A DNA stretch of 64,000 bases from Clostridium aestuarii (GTDB taxonomy: Bacteria > Bacillota > Clostridia > Clostridiales > Clostridiaceae): positions 7,500 through 71,499 of the forward strand of contig NZ_JAPQER010000001.1 in assembly GCF_026735135.1 (NCBI RefSeq). The letters run 5' to 3'. The position numbers were made by a program, and so were the translations under genes. Under the pieces are notes generated by a model. The model saw only the letters and a program-made list of their open reading frames with translations, did not search any database and had not been told where the DNA came from. Shown piece by piece: positions 8,277-17,380 of the stretch. Position 1 is the stretch's first letter, and the number at the start of each line of letters is the position of its first letter.

Positions 8277-9224
8277 TTATTTATAACTTTTAGTACTCTT
8301 AATTTTATTCAAGTACCAATTATAAGTTTTTACTACTCCATCATAAAGTTCTGTTTTGTACTTCCAGCCTTTCTTATCTAATCTTGATACATCTAGCACT
8401 TTTCTAAACATACCATCTGGTTTAGTAGTATCAAATTTCAATTTTCCTTCATAGCCTACAACCTTTTTAATAGTTTCTGCTAATTCTTTAATTGTTACAT
8501 CTTTACCTGTGCCTACATTTATAAATTGACTTTCATCATAATTCTCCATTAAAAACAACGCAGCATCAGCCATATCATCAACATACATAAATTCTCTATA
8601 TTGATTTCCACCACCCCAAATTTCAACAAATGGTATTTTGTTCATCTTTGCTTCATATATTCTTCTTATTAGTGCTGGAATAACATGAGCAGACTTTAAA
8701 TCAAAATTATCATTTTCTCCATATAAATTACAAGGCATTATACTTATATAATTTACTCCATATTGCTTATTATAAAACTCACAAGCTTTTAATCCCGCAA
8801 TTTTAGCAATTGAATAACCTTCATTCGTAGGCTCCAAACATCCTGAAAGTAAGTATTCTTCTTTTAATGGCTGTTTAGCATTTTTAGGATATATACATGA
8901 ACTACCTAGAAAAACTAATTTTGTTACTTTATTATTAAATGCACTTCTAATAACATTACACTGTATAATCAAATTTTCCATTAAAAACTCAGTTGGATAT
9001 TTAATATTCGCTTCTATTCCACCTACTTTTGCTGCTGCAAGAATAACATATTCAGGTCTTTCTTCATAAAAAAATTCTTCTACTTTTGCTTGATCAATTA
9101 AATCTAATTCTTGCCTAGTTCTTACTATTATATTTTTATATCCTTCTTTTTTCAACTTCCTTACAATAGCCGAACCTACCATACCATTATGTCCTGCTAC
9201 ATAAATTTTATTATTCTTCTCCAT
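8277..9224 (-). CDS. GDP-L-colitose synthase/GDP-L-fucose synthase family reductase
   Basis: SDR of 315 residues with the Fcl/WcaG pattern: [34 protein letters not shown], catalytic Tyr/Lys in GYSIAKIAG, and a C-terminal [14 protein letters not shown]. The family epimerises and reduces GDP-4-keto sugars. Fcl makes GDP-fucose, and its paralogue ColC makes GDP-colitose from the 3-deoxy substrate. Because a ColD-type 3-dehydratase is directly upstream, ColC function is the more likely, but the two are not separable by motif. It follows colD by 48 bases and ends just before a terminator. Confidence 0.85.
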   Translation of the reverse strand: MEKNNKIYVAGHNGMVGSAIVRKLKKEGYKNIIVRTRQELDLIDQAKVEEFFYEERPEYVILAAAKVGGIEANIKYPTEFLMENLIIQCNVIRSAFNNKVTKLVFLGSSCIYPKNAKQPLKEEYLLSGCLEPTNEGYSIAKIAGLKACEFYNKQYGVNYISIMPCNLYGENDNFDLKSAHVIPALIRRIYEAKMNKIPFVEIWGGGNQYREFMYVDDMADAALFLMENYDESQFINVGTGKDVTIKELAETIKKVVGYEGKLKFDTTKPDGMFRKVLDVSRLDKKGWKYKTELYDGVVKTYNWYLNKIKSTKSYK

Positions 9225-9272
9225 ACTTCATCTCCCTACAAAAACATCTTACTTTTTAATTAATTTTCCAAC

Positions 9273-10454
9273 TTACAAACCATTATTTTGTAAATCTTGT
9301 ATCAACCCACAAATTCTTTGCAATTTATCTATTATATTATAATGATGATTTCCAATAAAAAGTCCTCTTTCATGAATATAGTCAGAATTATCTAAGCTAT
9401 TATAAACACTATAATCAAAATATTCTATAACTTTGTTTTTAGTAAAATTTCCAGCAACTATTGGTCTACATTCTATTCCATTTCTATTAAATAAATTAAT
9501 TAAATCTCCTCTAGAAAACAATGCATTATCTTTAATAATTATTGCAAACCCAAAATATGAAGATTCTCCTATTGATTTCTGTATTCTTATATAATCAATT
9601 TTAGAAAATAATTTCTCAAATACTTTACCATTTTCCCTTCTTTTTTTTATAATAATATTAATTTTTTTTAACTGTTCTTTTCCTACAGCCCCTTCAAATT
9701 CTAGAGGGCGAACATTATATCCTGGTAATATAAAATTAAACGCTTCATAAAATTCTTCATCCTTCTTACTATAAATTTCACTTGTTTTAGATAATTGTCT
9801 AGTCCATCCATGTGCTCTTAAACATACAAGTATATCTCGTAATTCTTTATCATCAGTAACTATCATTCCACCTTCCATTGTAGAAATGTGGTGTGAAAAG
9901 AATGTACTAAATGTACCCATTATTCCAAAAGTTCCAGTAAATTTGCCTTTAAATTTTGCTCCCATTGACTCACAATTATCTTCTATTAAAATTAAATTAT
10001 ATTTATTCACTATTTCTTCCAATCTATCATATTCTATAGAATTCCCTAATAAGTTAACAGCAAAAATTGCTTTTGTATTTTTAGTAACTGCTTTTTCAAC
10101 TTTATCCAAATCAATATTTAATGTATCTAAATCAATATCTACAAATCTGATTTTCAATCCATATTGCTGTAAAGGGAAAAAGGTAGTTGCCCATGAAACA
10201 GCTGGAACAATAACCTCATCTCCCTTTTTTAAATTATATTTACTTGAAAAAAGCAGTGCAGCAACAGCTAATAAATTAGCTGATGAACCTGAATTAACCA
10301 TTACTGCATATTTTGTTCCAAAATAATTTGCAAATTCTTCTTCAAATTCTTTTACTTCTTTTCCCATAGAAAATCTATTAGAATTAATTACTCTTTTAAT
10401 AGCCTTATATTCTTCATTATCCCATGTTGTTGTAGCTAATGGTAATTTAATCAT
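9273..10454 (-). CDS. colD: GDP-4-keto-6-deoxymannose 3-dehydratase, ColD type
   Basis: DegT/DnrJ/EryC1-fold enzyme of 393 residues in which the PLP lysine is replaced by histidine: FFSHHISTMEGG, with the His at residue 188 when translation starts at ATG 10452-10454. ColD of E. coli is known to use His188 to remove the C3 hydroxyl of GDP-4-keto-6-deoxymannose. This argues against GDP-perosamine synthase, which keeps the lysine. It lacks the C-X57-C-X-C cysteine set of RfbH, so it should not need an iron-sulfur partner. GGGGAG lies 10 bases before the ATG; a GTG three codons upstream abuts that site. It lies between gmd and the ColC/Fcl-like reductase, which fits a GDP-colitose pathway. Confidence 0.88.
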   Translation of the reverse strand: MIKLPLATTTWDNEEYKAIKRVINSNRFSMGKEVKEFEEEFANYFGTKYAVMVNSGSSANLLAVAALLFSSKYNLKKGDEVIVPAVSWATTFFPLQQYGLKIRFVDIDLDTLNIDLDKVEKAVTKNTKAIFAVNLLGNSIEYDRLEEIVNKYNLILIEDNCESMGAKFKGKFTGTFGIMGTFSTFFSHHISTMEGGMIVTDDKELRDILVCLRAHGWTRQLSKTSEIYSKKDEEFYEAFNFILPGYNVRPLEFEGAVGKEQLKKINIIIKKRRENGKVFEKLFSKIDYIRIQKSIGESSYFGFAIIIKDNALFSRGDLINLFNRNGIECRPIVAGNFTKNKVIEYFDYSVYNSLDNSDYIHERGLFIGNHHYNIIDKLQRICGLIQDLQNNGL

Positions 10455-10491
10455 AAAAGCCACACTCCCCTAAAATATGAAATTTTATTTT

Positions 10492-11559
10492 TTACTCCAA
10501 TGTCCTTCTTATATACTCTAACTCTTTTCCTGTTATTTCTTTACAATCAGCTTCAATCATCATATGAATTAATTCTTTAAAATTCACTTTTCTCTTCCAC
10601 CCCAATTCTTCTTCAGCTTTTGAAGGATCTCCTAACAACATTTGAACCTCAGCAGGTCTAAAATATTGAGGATTAACTTCGACTAAAATCTTGCTTGTTT
10701 TCTTATCATAACCTTTTTCTTCTATTCCTCTTCCTTTCCACATTATATCTATTCCAACTTCTTTGAATACAGCTTCAACAAACTCTCTTACTGTATGCGT
10801 TTCATTCGTTGCAAGTACATAATCTCCTGGCTTTTCTTTTTGAAGCATTAACCACATACCTTCTACATAATCACCAGCAAACCCCCAATCTCTTTTAGCA
10901 TCTAAGTTACCAAGTGAAAGAATATCTTGTTTAGCTACAGCAATACTAGCTACTGCTCTTGTAATCTTTCGCGTAACAAAAGTTTTACCTCTTCTTGGTG
11001 ATTCATGGTTAAACAATATTCCATTACAAGTAAAAAGACCATATGCTTCTCTGTAATTTACTGTTATCCAATATGAATATAACTTTGCAGCAGCATATGG
11101 ACTTTTGGGATAAAAAGGAGTATTTTCATTTTGAGGATCCATTCCTGGAATCCCTCCAAAAAGCTCAGATGTAGAAGCTTGGTAAAACTTACATTTAACT
11201 CCACACTCTTTTATAGCATCTAATATTCTTAGTGTACCTAATGCATCAACCTCAGCTGTATATTCTGGAACATCAAATGAAACCTTAACATGACTTTGAG
11301 CACCTAAATTATAAATTTCATCTGGTCTTATTTTTTCAATTAATCTATTTAAATTACTTGAATCTGTTAAATCACCATAATGAAGAAATAATTTTACATT
11401 CCCTATTTTAGGATTTTCAAATAAATAATCTATTCTTTTTGTGTTAAATATACTTGCCCTTCTAACTATTCCATGAACTTCATATCCTTTTTTTAATAAA
11501 AACTCTGTCAAATATGAACCATCTTGTCCTGTTATACCTGTTATTAAAGCTTTTTTCAT
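10492..11559 (-). CDS. gmd: GDP-mannose 4,6-dehydratase
   Basis: Makes GDP-4-keto-6-deoxymannose from GDP-mannose. It is 355 residues, with [15 protein letters not shown] at the N-terminus, [10 protein letters not shown], the catalytic SPYAAAK, and the diagnostic [17 protein letters not shown] loop. ATG 11557-11559 has GGGGGAT upstream; an upstream ATG in the frame overlaps that site. It begins 16 bases after the manC stop, in one operon with manC, colD and the ColC/Fcl gene. Confidence 0.96.
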   Translation of the reverse strand: MKKALITGITGQDGSYLTEFLLKKGYEVHGIVRRASIFNTKRIDYLFENPKIGNVKLFLHYGDLTDSSNLNRLIEKIRPDEIYNLGAQSHVKVSFDVPEYTAEVDALGTLRILDAIKECGVKCKFYQASTSELFGGIPGMDPQNENTPFYPKSPYAAAKLYSYWITVNYREAYGLFTCNGILFNHESPRRGKTFVTRKITRAVASIAVAKQDILSLGNLDAKRDWGFAGDYVEGMWLMLQKEKPGDYVLATNETHTVREFVEAVFKEVGIDIMWKGRGIEEKGYDKKTSKILVEVNPQYFRPAEVQMLLGDPSKAEEELGWKRKVNFKELIHMMIEADCKEITGKELEYIRRTLE

Positions 11560-11575
11560 AGCTTTATCCCCCATT

Positions 11576-12625
11576 CTAACCTACTGTTTCTTTTAATTCT
11601 TTTATATTAACCAATCTATCTTTTTTACCAATTATTATTACTCCATCATTTTCAACTACATAAATATCATTTACTCCATCAATAATAATAGATTTGCTAT
11701 TAGAAACTATTATATTATTTCTTCCATCTATACTTTTCACATTTCCTATACTTACATTCCCATTACAGTCCTTTTTCTTACATCTTTCTAGCGCACTCCA
11801 ACTCCCTACATCATCCCATCCAAAAGCACTTGGAATAACATAAATATTATCTGCTTTTTCCATAATTCCATAATCTACGGATATACTATCAACTTGAGTA
11901 TATTTTTCTTCCAAAGATTTTTGATACTCTTCATCAGATAACTCTGTTATTTCTCTAAGAATATTAAAGGTATTTTCTAAATACAGCTTTGTAAGTCTTA
12001 AAATATTTGATGTTTTCCATATAAACATTCCTGCATTCCAAAGATAATGTCCTTCCTTTAAATATTGTTCTGCCTTTTCTTTATTAGGTTTTTCAACAAA
12101 TTTCTGTACCTTTCTTATTTCATGTCTGTTAATTACACAATCCATATCACTAAACTTTATATAACCATAACCTATTTCTGCTCTATTAGGCTTCATACCT
12201 ATAGTCACTATGGCCTCTTTTCTTTTCTCCACAAATTCATCAGCATCCTTTAATGTTTCTATAAACTCTTCTTCGTTAACTATTAGATGATCCGCAGGTA
12301 ATACAGCTATAGTTGAATTCTTGCATATTTTATTAATATAAAAAGCTGAAAGAGCTATACATGGTGCCGTATTTTTTCCAATAGGCTCCATAATTATATT
12401 TCTTTGTGGTAACTCTGGTAATTGCTCTTTTACTAAATGTATATATCTCTTTTCCGTTATTATAAAAATTCTTTCTATAGAAATTAATTTTCTCAACCTT
12501 TTTACAGTCATTTGAATCATTGTGTCTTCTCCAAGAAGCTTCAAAAATTGTTTAGGTCTGGATTTAGTTGAAACAGGCCAAAATCGAGTCCCTTTACCTC
12601 CTGCCATAATTAACGCACATAACAT
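11576..12625 (-). CDS. manC: Mannose-1-phosphate guanylyltransferase
   Basis: Makes GDP-mannose from GTP and mannose 1-phosphate. It is 349 residues: only the nucleotidyltransferase domain and a short left-handed helix tail, without the isomerase domain of long bifunctional forms. Motifs: [59 protein letters not shown] 12623-12625 with GGGAGTG upstream. It is the first gene of the GDP-sugar operon; no phosphomannomutase is seen in the window. Confidence 0.95.
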   Translation of the reverse strand: MLCALIMAGGKGTRFWPVSTKSRPKQFLKLLGEDTMIQMTVKRLRKLISIERIFIITEKRYIHLVKEQLPELPQRNIIMEPIGKNTAPCIALSAFYINKICKNSTIAVLPADHLIVNEEEFIETLKDADEFVEKRKEAIVTIGMKPNRAEIGYGYIKFSDMDCVINRHEIRKVQKFVEKPNKEKAEQYLKEGHYLWNAGMFIWKTSNILRLTKLYLENTFNILREITELSDEEYQKSLEEKYTQVDSISVDYGIMEKADNIYVIPSAFGWDDVGSWSALERCKKKDCNGNVSIGNVKSIDGRNNIIVSNSKSIIIDGVNDIYVVENDGVIIIGKKDRLVNIKELKETVG

Positions 12626-12707
12626 AAAATCACTCCCAAAATGAATACACAATCTTCATAAAGTTCTCCATATACTTAACTTTATAGTCAAATGTTTTAA
12701 TTTTGTT

Positions 12708-12736
12708 TTCATAATAATTATATTAATCGTTGTAAA
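12708..12736 (-). promoter_or_regulatory. Candidate sigma-A promoter for manC operon
   Basis: On the minus strand TTTACA (12731-12736), 17 bases, TATGAA (12708-12713). It lies between the GT10 terminator and manC, where a promoter is needed. The -10 matches only 4 of 6 bases. Confidence 0.35.
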
Positions 12737-12746
12737 TAAATGTGCA

Positions 12747-12777
12747 TAAAAAACAACAGTCCATTAAACTGTTGTTT
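12747..12777 (-). terminator. Rho-independent terminator after the GT10 gene
   Basis: AAACAACAGT (12751-12760) pairs with ACTGTTGTTT (12768-12777) around a 7-base loop. A T-run follows on the minus strand. It closes the two-gene glycosyltransferase operon. Confidence 0.85.
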
Positions 12778-12803
12778 ATAATTTATTAATTGAAGTAACT
12801 TTA

Positions 12804-13784
12804 TCAATCCATAATTTCCTTAATTATATTTTCTGCAAAACCCTTTGCACTAAATTTTTGTATTTGTTCACTTTTTATAAACGCTGAAATTGCATCTATA
12901 TATTTAATGTATTCATTCTGCGACATATTCTTAATATAATCATATAATTCTTTATACGTACTAAAATCTCTTTTATCTATAAAAGTATTTTTAGGTATTG
13001 AATCTGTAATATTAGTAACTCCCCAATAAATTGGTATACATCCTGCAAAAAAGCAATCAAATATTTTTTCCGTAATATACCCATTTATACCTGTTGCATT
13101 TTCATAGCAAATACAAAATTTATACTTCTTTAATATTTTATTTTTTGACTCTATTCTACCTTTATAAGAAGGATAGTTATTATTATCTATTAAATTTCCA
13201 TTAAAACCAACAATCATCTTATCCCAATCAATTCCATATAAATCAAAATCCTCTATATGATTTTCTTCAAACCACCGAACTGCTTTAATTCTTTCACTAT
13301 ATAATTCTAAAGGATGAATTCTTAGTTTATGACCTGCTATCATAGTACAAAGTTTTGATTTTGAATTAATATCAAAATTAATTGATACAGGAATCTTATT
13401 GGGCCAATAATATTTAATATACTTCTTTTTATCTACTAATTCATCATTCCATGTAAATATTTTTTTAAAACACTTATGATTTTCCTTTATATAATTCTCT
13501 GGTTTTATAAGTGATGATTCCATAAGAATTAAATATAAATCTTTAGAAATTAAATTGTAATCATATCTTATATTACAACTTGGTATATCAATAAAGATTA
13601 TTTTGTCGTACTTTTCAATAGGATACATATCCAATGTGTCAATACTACTATTCATTTTATTAAGTTTATTTTTTAATATTACAATAGGATATTCCATATT
13701 CTCTCCTATCGAATATCTAGCTGGATTAAATAGTGAATTTTTTTTATTATATATCTCATAACAATTAATTATTCCTATCTGCAT
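12804..13784 (-). CDS. GT10 family (alpha-fucosyltransferase-like) glycosyltransferase
   Basis: A 326-residue cytosolic glycosyltransferase. The C-terminal half has the GT10 hallmark: FCICYENATG, then GYITEKIFDCFFAGCIPIYWG, which in known enzymes binds GDP-fucose. The N-terminal half is the more variable acceptor domain. No membrane segment is seen. Since the adjacent operon appears to make GDP-colitose (3,6-dideoxy-L-galactose, that is 3-deoxyfucose), the donor may be GDP-colitose instead of, or as well as, GDP-fucose; this is inference. It is 24 bases downstream of the GT4-GT2 gene and shares its operon. Confidence 0.85.
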   Translation of the reverse strand: MQIGIINCYEIYNKKNSLFNPARYSIGENMEYPIVILKNKLNKMNSSIDTLDMYPIEKYDKIIFIDIPSCNIRYDYNLISKDLYLILMESSLIKPENYIKENHKCFKKIFTWNDELVDKKKYIKYYWPNKIPVSINFDINSKSKLCTMIAGHKLRIHPLELYSERIKAVRWFEENHIEDFDLYGIDWDKMIVGFNGNLIDNNNYPSYKGRIESKNKILKKYKFCICYENATGINGYITEKIFDCFFAGCIPIYWGVTNITDSIPKNTFIDKRDFSTYKELYDYIKNMSQNEYIKYIDAISAFIKSEQIQKFSAKGFAENIIKEIMD

Positions 13785-13808
13785 ATTCTTTACCTCTCAT
13801 AAACAATT

Positions 13809-15689
13809 TTATAAATTTGATTGTTCTTTATCATGTAAAAGTTTTATTCTCATACTATTTAATGTCGTTGTATTCTCATCTGATAAGTACTTATCTTCTT
13901 TTAAAATCAAATCAATCATTTCTAGTTTCTCATCTGAATTATTATTTTTTTGTAATGAATATAAAGAGCTTGTAGTTGCATTTTTATAAGATATCTTTAT
14001 ATCTTCTTTAGAAAATTCATTATCATTTATAAATTCTCTTAATAATTTATAAAAATCTCTTACCCTTGAAACACTTGCTATTGTTTTAGTTGTTGCTGAT
14101 TGTGAATGAATTCTAAAGTAAGACAGTATTCTGTTCATAAAATAAAAATTTCCTTCTCGTGCTAATCGAACCCATGCATGATAATCATGCATATACTCAT
14201 ATTCATCGCTGAATCCATTAATTTTATCTATTGTTTCTTTTCTAATTAAAATGTTTGAAGGTGCTCCAATTAAATCTCCATACATAATTAATACTTTAAA
14301 AAGATATTTCCCATCATATTTTCCCTCGCCAATATTAACTAAATCCCCACTAATAATACGGTTATTTTCATTAATTTGTCTAAAATTATTTGCTACAAAG
14401 TTAACATCTGGATTTTGTTCTATTATCTCTGTCAATATTTTCACATTGTCTTTTTCTAATATATCATCAGCAAACAAATATTTTACATATTTTCCATTAG
14501 CCATTGACAAGCATTTATTCAAGTTAGCTAAATAACCATCATTAGAAGAATTTTTATGAAGTTTTATTCTTCTATCATTAAATGATTCAATAATTTTAAC
14601 AGTATTATCAGTAGAACAATTATCGCTAATAATAATTTCTATGTTTTCATAACTTTGTTGTAATGCAGTTATTATAGCTTGGTTTATGAATTTTTCACCA
14701 TTGTATACAGGTATGCAAATACTTACTAATGGTAATTCGTTACATTTTTCTTCATAGTTTTTTTGAACTAAATATTTTATTAATAATTTTATATTTACAA
14801 TATTATTATCTAATGAATATCTTTTAGTAATAAAATCTCTATATTCTTTAGAATTATATTCATCGCTACTAATCATTTTTACTGCTTCATCTATTGTATT
14901 CCAAACATACTCTTGAGGATAAATTGTTTTTGCTCCAACAAAATTATGCACAATAGGTTTAATTCCCTTACTTGCTGCCTGCATAACACTCATATTTTGT
15001 GATTCAAGTACACTTGTACATAATATATAGTTCTTGTCTTCTAGCCATTTATCAATATTATCCTGCCACCCATCAAATATAACATTATCTTCAAGTCCCA
15101 TTTCTTTAGCCATCTGTTGAAAATATAATACATATCTTTCTTCATTAAATCTGCCTGCTATATACAGCTTATATCTATTATCTCTGTCAAAAATTGCTTT
15201 AAATACATGAAATAACAGCATAGGTCCTTTTTTAAAATCTATATACCCTATAAAAGCTATATTGAATCCCTTTTCTCTTTCCTTATAATCATACTTATCT
15301 AAATCAACACCATTTGAAATTACTATTGTTTTTTCCTTTTCAACTTTTACTTTACTTAATACATTATTTCTTATATGCTCTGCCACAAATATAATCTTAT
15401 CAACAGTATCCCAATTAACTTGAGATATATTATTTGTAAAAGCTTCGTAACTGTGTATTCTACATATAATCTTTTTTTCTTTTGCTATTTCTAATTTACT
15501 TCCATATATAATAAGTGCATCACACCATTCAAACCAGCATACATCAGCCCATTTCATACCTTCATCAATTTGATTATAATATTTAACAATAACTTTTTTT
15601 GTATCATATTTTTCAGATAAAGCATTAATTATATCATTTATGAAGCTATCTAAACCAGGTAAAACAAAAAAAACAATTTTCTTTTTCAA
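13809..15689 (-). CDS. Bifunctional glycosyltransferase, GT4 plus GT2 domains
   Basis: A 626-residue protein with two transferase folds. Residues about 1-310 are GT-B/GT4-like (FIGYIDFKKGPMLLFHVF, DGWQDNIDKWLEDKN, LESQNMSVMQAASKG with the conserved Glu region). Residues about 318-560 are GT-A/GT2-like (VSICIPVYNGEKFINQAI, DNCSTDNT, the metal-binding FADD). A fusion of this kind can add two successive sugars of one glycan. TTG start at 15687-15689 has AGGAGG 7 bases upstream. First gene of its operon. No flippase, polymerase or initiating transferase lies nearby. Acceptor and donors unknown. Confidence 0.88.
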   Translation of the reverse strand: MKKKIVFFVLPGLDSFINDIINALSEKYDTKKVIVKYYNQIDEGMKWADVCWFEWCDALIIYGSKLEIAKEKKIICRIHSYEAFTNNISQVNWDTVDKIIFVAEHIRNNVLSKVKVEKEKTIVISNGVDLDKYDYKEREKGFNIAFIGYIDFKKGPMLLFHVFKAIFDRDNRYKLYIAGRFNEERYVLYFQQMAKEMGLEDNVIFDGWQDNIDKWLEDKNYILCTSVLESQNMSVMQAASKGIKPIVHNFVGAKTIYPQEYVWNTIDEAVKMISSDEYNSKEYRDFITKRYSLDNNIVNIKLLIKYLVQKNYEEKCNELPLVSICIPVYNGEKFINQAIITALQQSYENIEIIISDNCSTDNTVKIIESFNDRRIKLHKNSSNDGYLANLNKCLSMANGKYVKYLFADDILEKDNVKILTEIIEQNPDVNFVANNFRQINENNRIISGDLVNIGEGKYDGKYLFKVLIMYGDLIGAPSNILIRKETIDKINGFSDEYEYMHDYHAWVRLAREGNFYFMNRILSYFRIHSQSATTKTIASVSRVRDFYKLLREFINDNEFSKEDIKISYKNATTSSLYSLQKNNNSDEKLEMIDLILKEDKYLSDENTTTLNSMRIKLLHDKEQSNL

Positions 15690-15892
15690 TAAATTTCCTC
15701 CTTAAAATTAATATCGTTTTGTTAAGTTATATGAATATTGATGAAATTGTAATAACCTTACCATTAGTAATATCACCTATTATTCTTATCTAATAAATTG
15801 TAATACAATATAAGTTTATGCTTATTATTATCAAGATGTGTAATATATTAAAAAGTTTAAATTTTTCTTTTAAATAACTGTAATTTTAAAAA

Positions 15893-15927
15893 TAAAAATC
15901 CTTACATTATCAATCAATGTAAGGATT
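15893..15927 (-). terminator. Rho-independent terminator overlapping the DUF3343 stop codon
   Basis: A 12-bp stem AATCCTTACATT/AATGTAAGGATT (15897-15908 with 15916-15927) with a 7-base loop and TTTTTATTTTT on the minus strand. The remaining 15690-15892 stretch has no gene and should hold the promoter of the transferase operon, which I could not pinpoint. Confidence 0.88.
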
Positions 15928-16195
15928 AATTTTTACTTTTTATATAATATAAACTATTACCTATATATTTTTTTTGGTATATACTTCTTACTTTTATATC
16001 TTTTTCTATTATAGTTTTTTTTGCCTCATCTATATTTTCTTTTTTTACTCTTACAGCCCTAGCACACCCTGCTGATATTGTACATGGTGTAGAAATTATT
16101 TTTACATTATATCCTTTTTCTTTTAATGTTTTATATAAAACTATGCTGTGATTGGCAGAATCAAAAACTATTATATAGTCTTCCTCTCTTTTCAC
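15926..16195 (-). CDS. DUF3343 family protein
   Basis: An 89-residue protein. The sequence IIVFDSANHSIVLYKTLKEKG, followed by PCTISAGCARAVRV, matches my recollection of DUF3343, small proteins often found with selenium or cysteine-desulfurase genes; the conserved cysteines (C58 and C64 region) could carry sulfur or selenium, but no function is proven. GTG start with GAGGTG 7 bases upstream. A terminator overlaps its stop. A cysteine desulfurase-like gene of the type often found with DUF3343 lies 3 kb away, not adjacent. Confidence 0.75.
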   Translation of the reverse strand: MKREEDYIIVFDSANHSIVLYKTLKEKGYNVKIISTPCTISAGCARAVRVKKENIDEAKKTIIEKDIKVRSIYQKKYIGNSLYYIKSKN

Positions 16196-16314
16196 TTAGC
16201 AGCACCTCTTTTTTTATCCACAATAACTTAATTTATTTTGCTGCTATAAATACTGTTTATCAACGTATTTACAAATGTTTAATAAACTTCATGCCTTATA
16301 TTAAATTTATACAA

Positions 16315-17190
16315 TTAACACTCAGGTTCACTGCTTGGTGGATCAAATTCATCATATGGGAATTCTAAATCATTAAAGTATGAACATGGATCTCCTGGTG
16401 TAATTTGTACACAATCTGGTAATTCTCCACAGCCTTTAGCTGGTACTGATATATTAACTAATCTATATAATTTTATAATAGTAAACAAACCAATAGTTAC
16501 TCCAAATATTGTATATGTTGTTGTATCCTCAGTAATAGTTCCCATATTAGGTCCTAATGCACTTGCTTTTGCCTGCACTAATACATATGGAGAATTTTGT
16601 GGACCATATGCACCTTGATTAGAAAATAAGTTAGACCCAATGTAAACTCCTCTTTGACCTATTCCACCAAATAATACTATTTCTTTTTCATACAAACTGT
16701 ATGCACAAGCATATTCTTTTTGTGCTGATCCTGGTGGATTTGGCGTTATATTAATTACGTTTCCACCACTATCATAAAATCTTAATTTATAAGTAAATTT
16801 ATATAGTATTGTAATTTTCCAATATCCATCATTATCATATACACTCAATGGCTCTTCCTTAATTATTTTTATTTCCTCAATTCCAAAACTTTCATCTACT
16901 ACATTTACAGAACTAACCCCAGTTGGTAATGAAGCATCATATTTAATCAATTGGTCCTTTGGAATATTTACAATTTGATCTCCTATTTTGTAAATTCCCT
17001 CTTCTTCATTACAATATGAACCTTTAATAGGTATAGATTCAACTTCTGATTCTCCAGGAATAAAATCTGGTCTTAGGCAATCTTGTTGTTTACATCTACC
17101 ATATACTTTTGCTGCAATTATACATTCATATTGTGTAATGTCGTGATCACTGTGCCTATATCCATCATTAATTTCTAAGTTCTCTTGCAT
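16315..17190 (-). CDS. Hypothetical protein with cysteine-containing ends
   Basis: A 291-residue protein I do not recognise. ATG 17188-17190 follows AAAGGAGG, so the upstream extension of the frame is not used. The N-terminal part (about 1-65) has several cysteines (CIIAAKVYGRCKQQDCLRP, SYCNEEEG). The middle is predicted beta-rich, with alternating aromatic residues (YWKITILYKFTYKLRFYD). Near 225-250 is a hydrophobic segment (YTIFGVTIGLFTIIKLYRLV). The acidic tail again holds Cys and Pro (CGELPDCVQ, DPCSYF, SSEPEC). There is no signal peptide. The make-up recalls clostridial spore-layer proteins, but no family can be named. It precedes the DUF3343 gene with a 119-base gap. Confidence 0.75.
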   Translation of the reverse strand: MQENLEINDGYRHSDHDITQYECIIAAKVYGRCKQQDCLRPDFIPGESEVESIPIKGSYCNEEEGIYKIGDQIVNIPKDQLIKYDASLPTGVSSVNVVDESFGIEEIKIIKEEPLSVYDNDGYWKITILYKFTYKLRFYDSGGNVINITPNPPGSAQKEYACAYSLYEKEIVLFGGIGQRGVYIGSNLFSNQGAYGPQNSPYVLVQAKASALGPNMGTITEDTTTYTIFGVTIGLFTIIKLYRLVNISVPAKGCGELPDCVQITPGDPCSYFNDLEFPYDEFDPPSSEPEC

Positions 17191-17380
17191 ACAATATCCT
17201 CCTTTATAAGAAATTATCAAAAATAATTCCCACCAAGTATTATCTTACAATAACATATTATGTATTAAAGTAAAATTTGTGATTAGTATTATATATTTTT
17301 ATATCATTTTAGAGTTATAAAATTTTATGTTTTAAACATATATTTTATATATGAGAAGAACTTTTTAAAGGAGTATTTTT

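Noticed and set aside
9886..10326. Plus-strand open frame of 146 codons inside colD
   Set aside because: Antisense to a conserved enzyme; composition is that of the reverse complement.
9273..10454. GDP-perosamine synthase
   Set aside because: The PLP lysine needed for transamination is a histidine.
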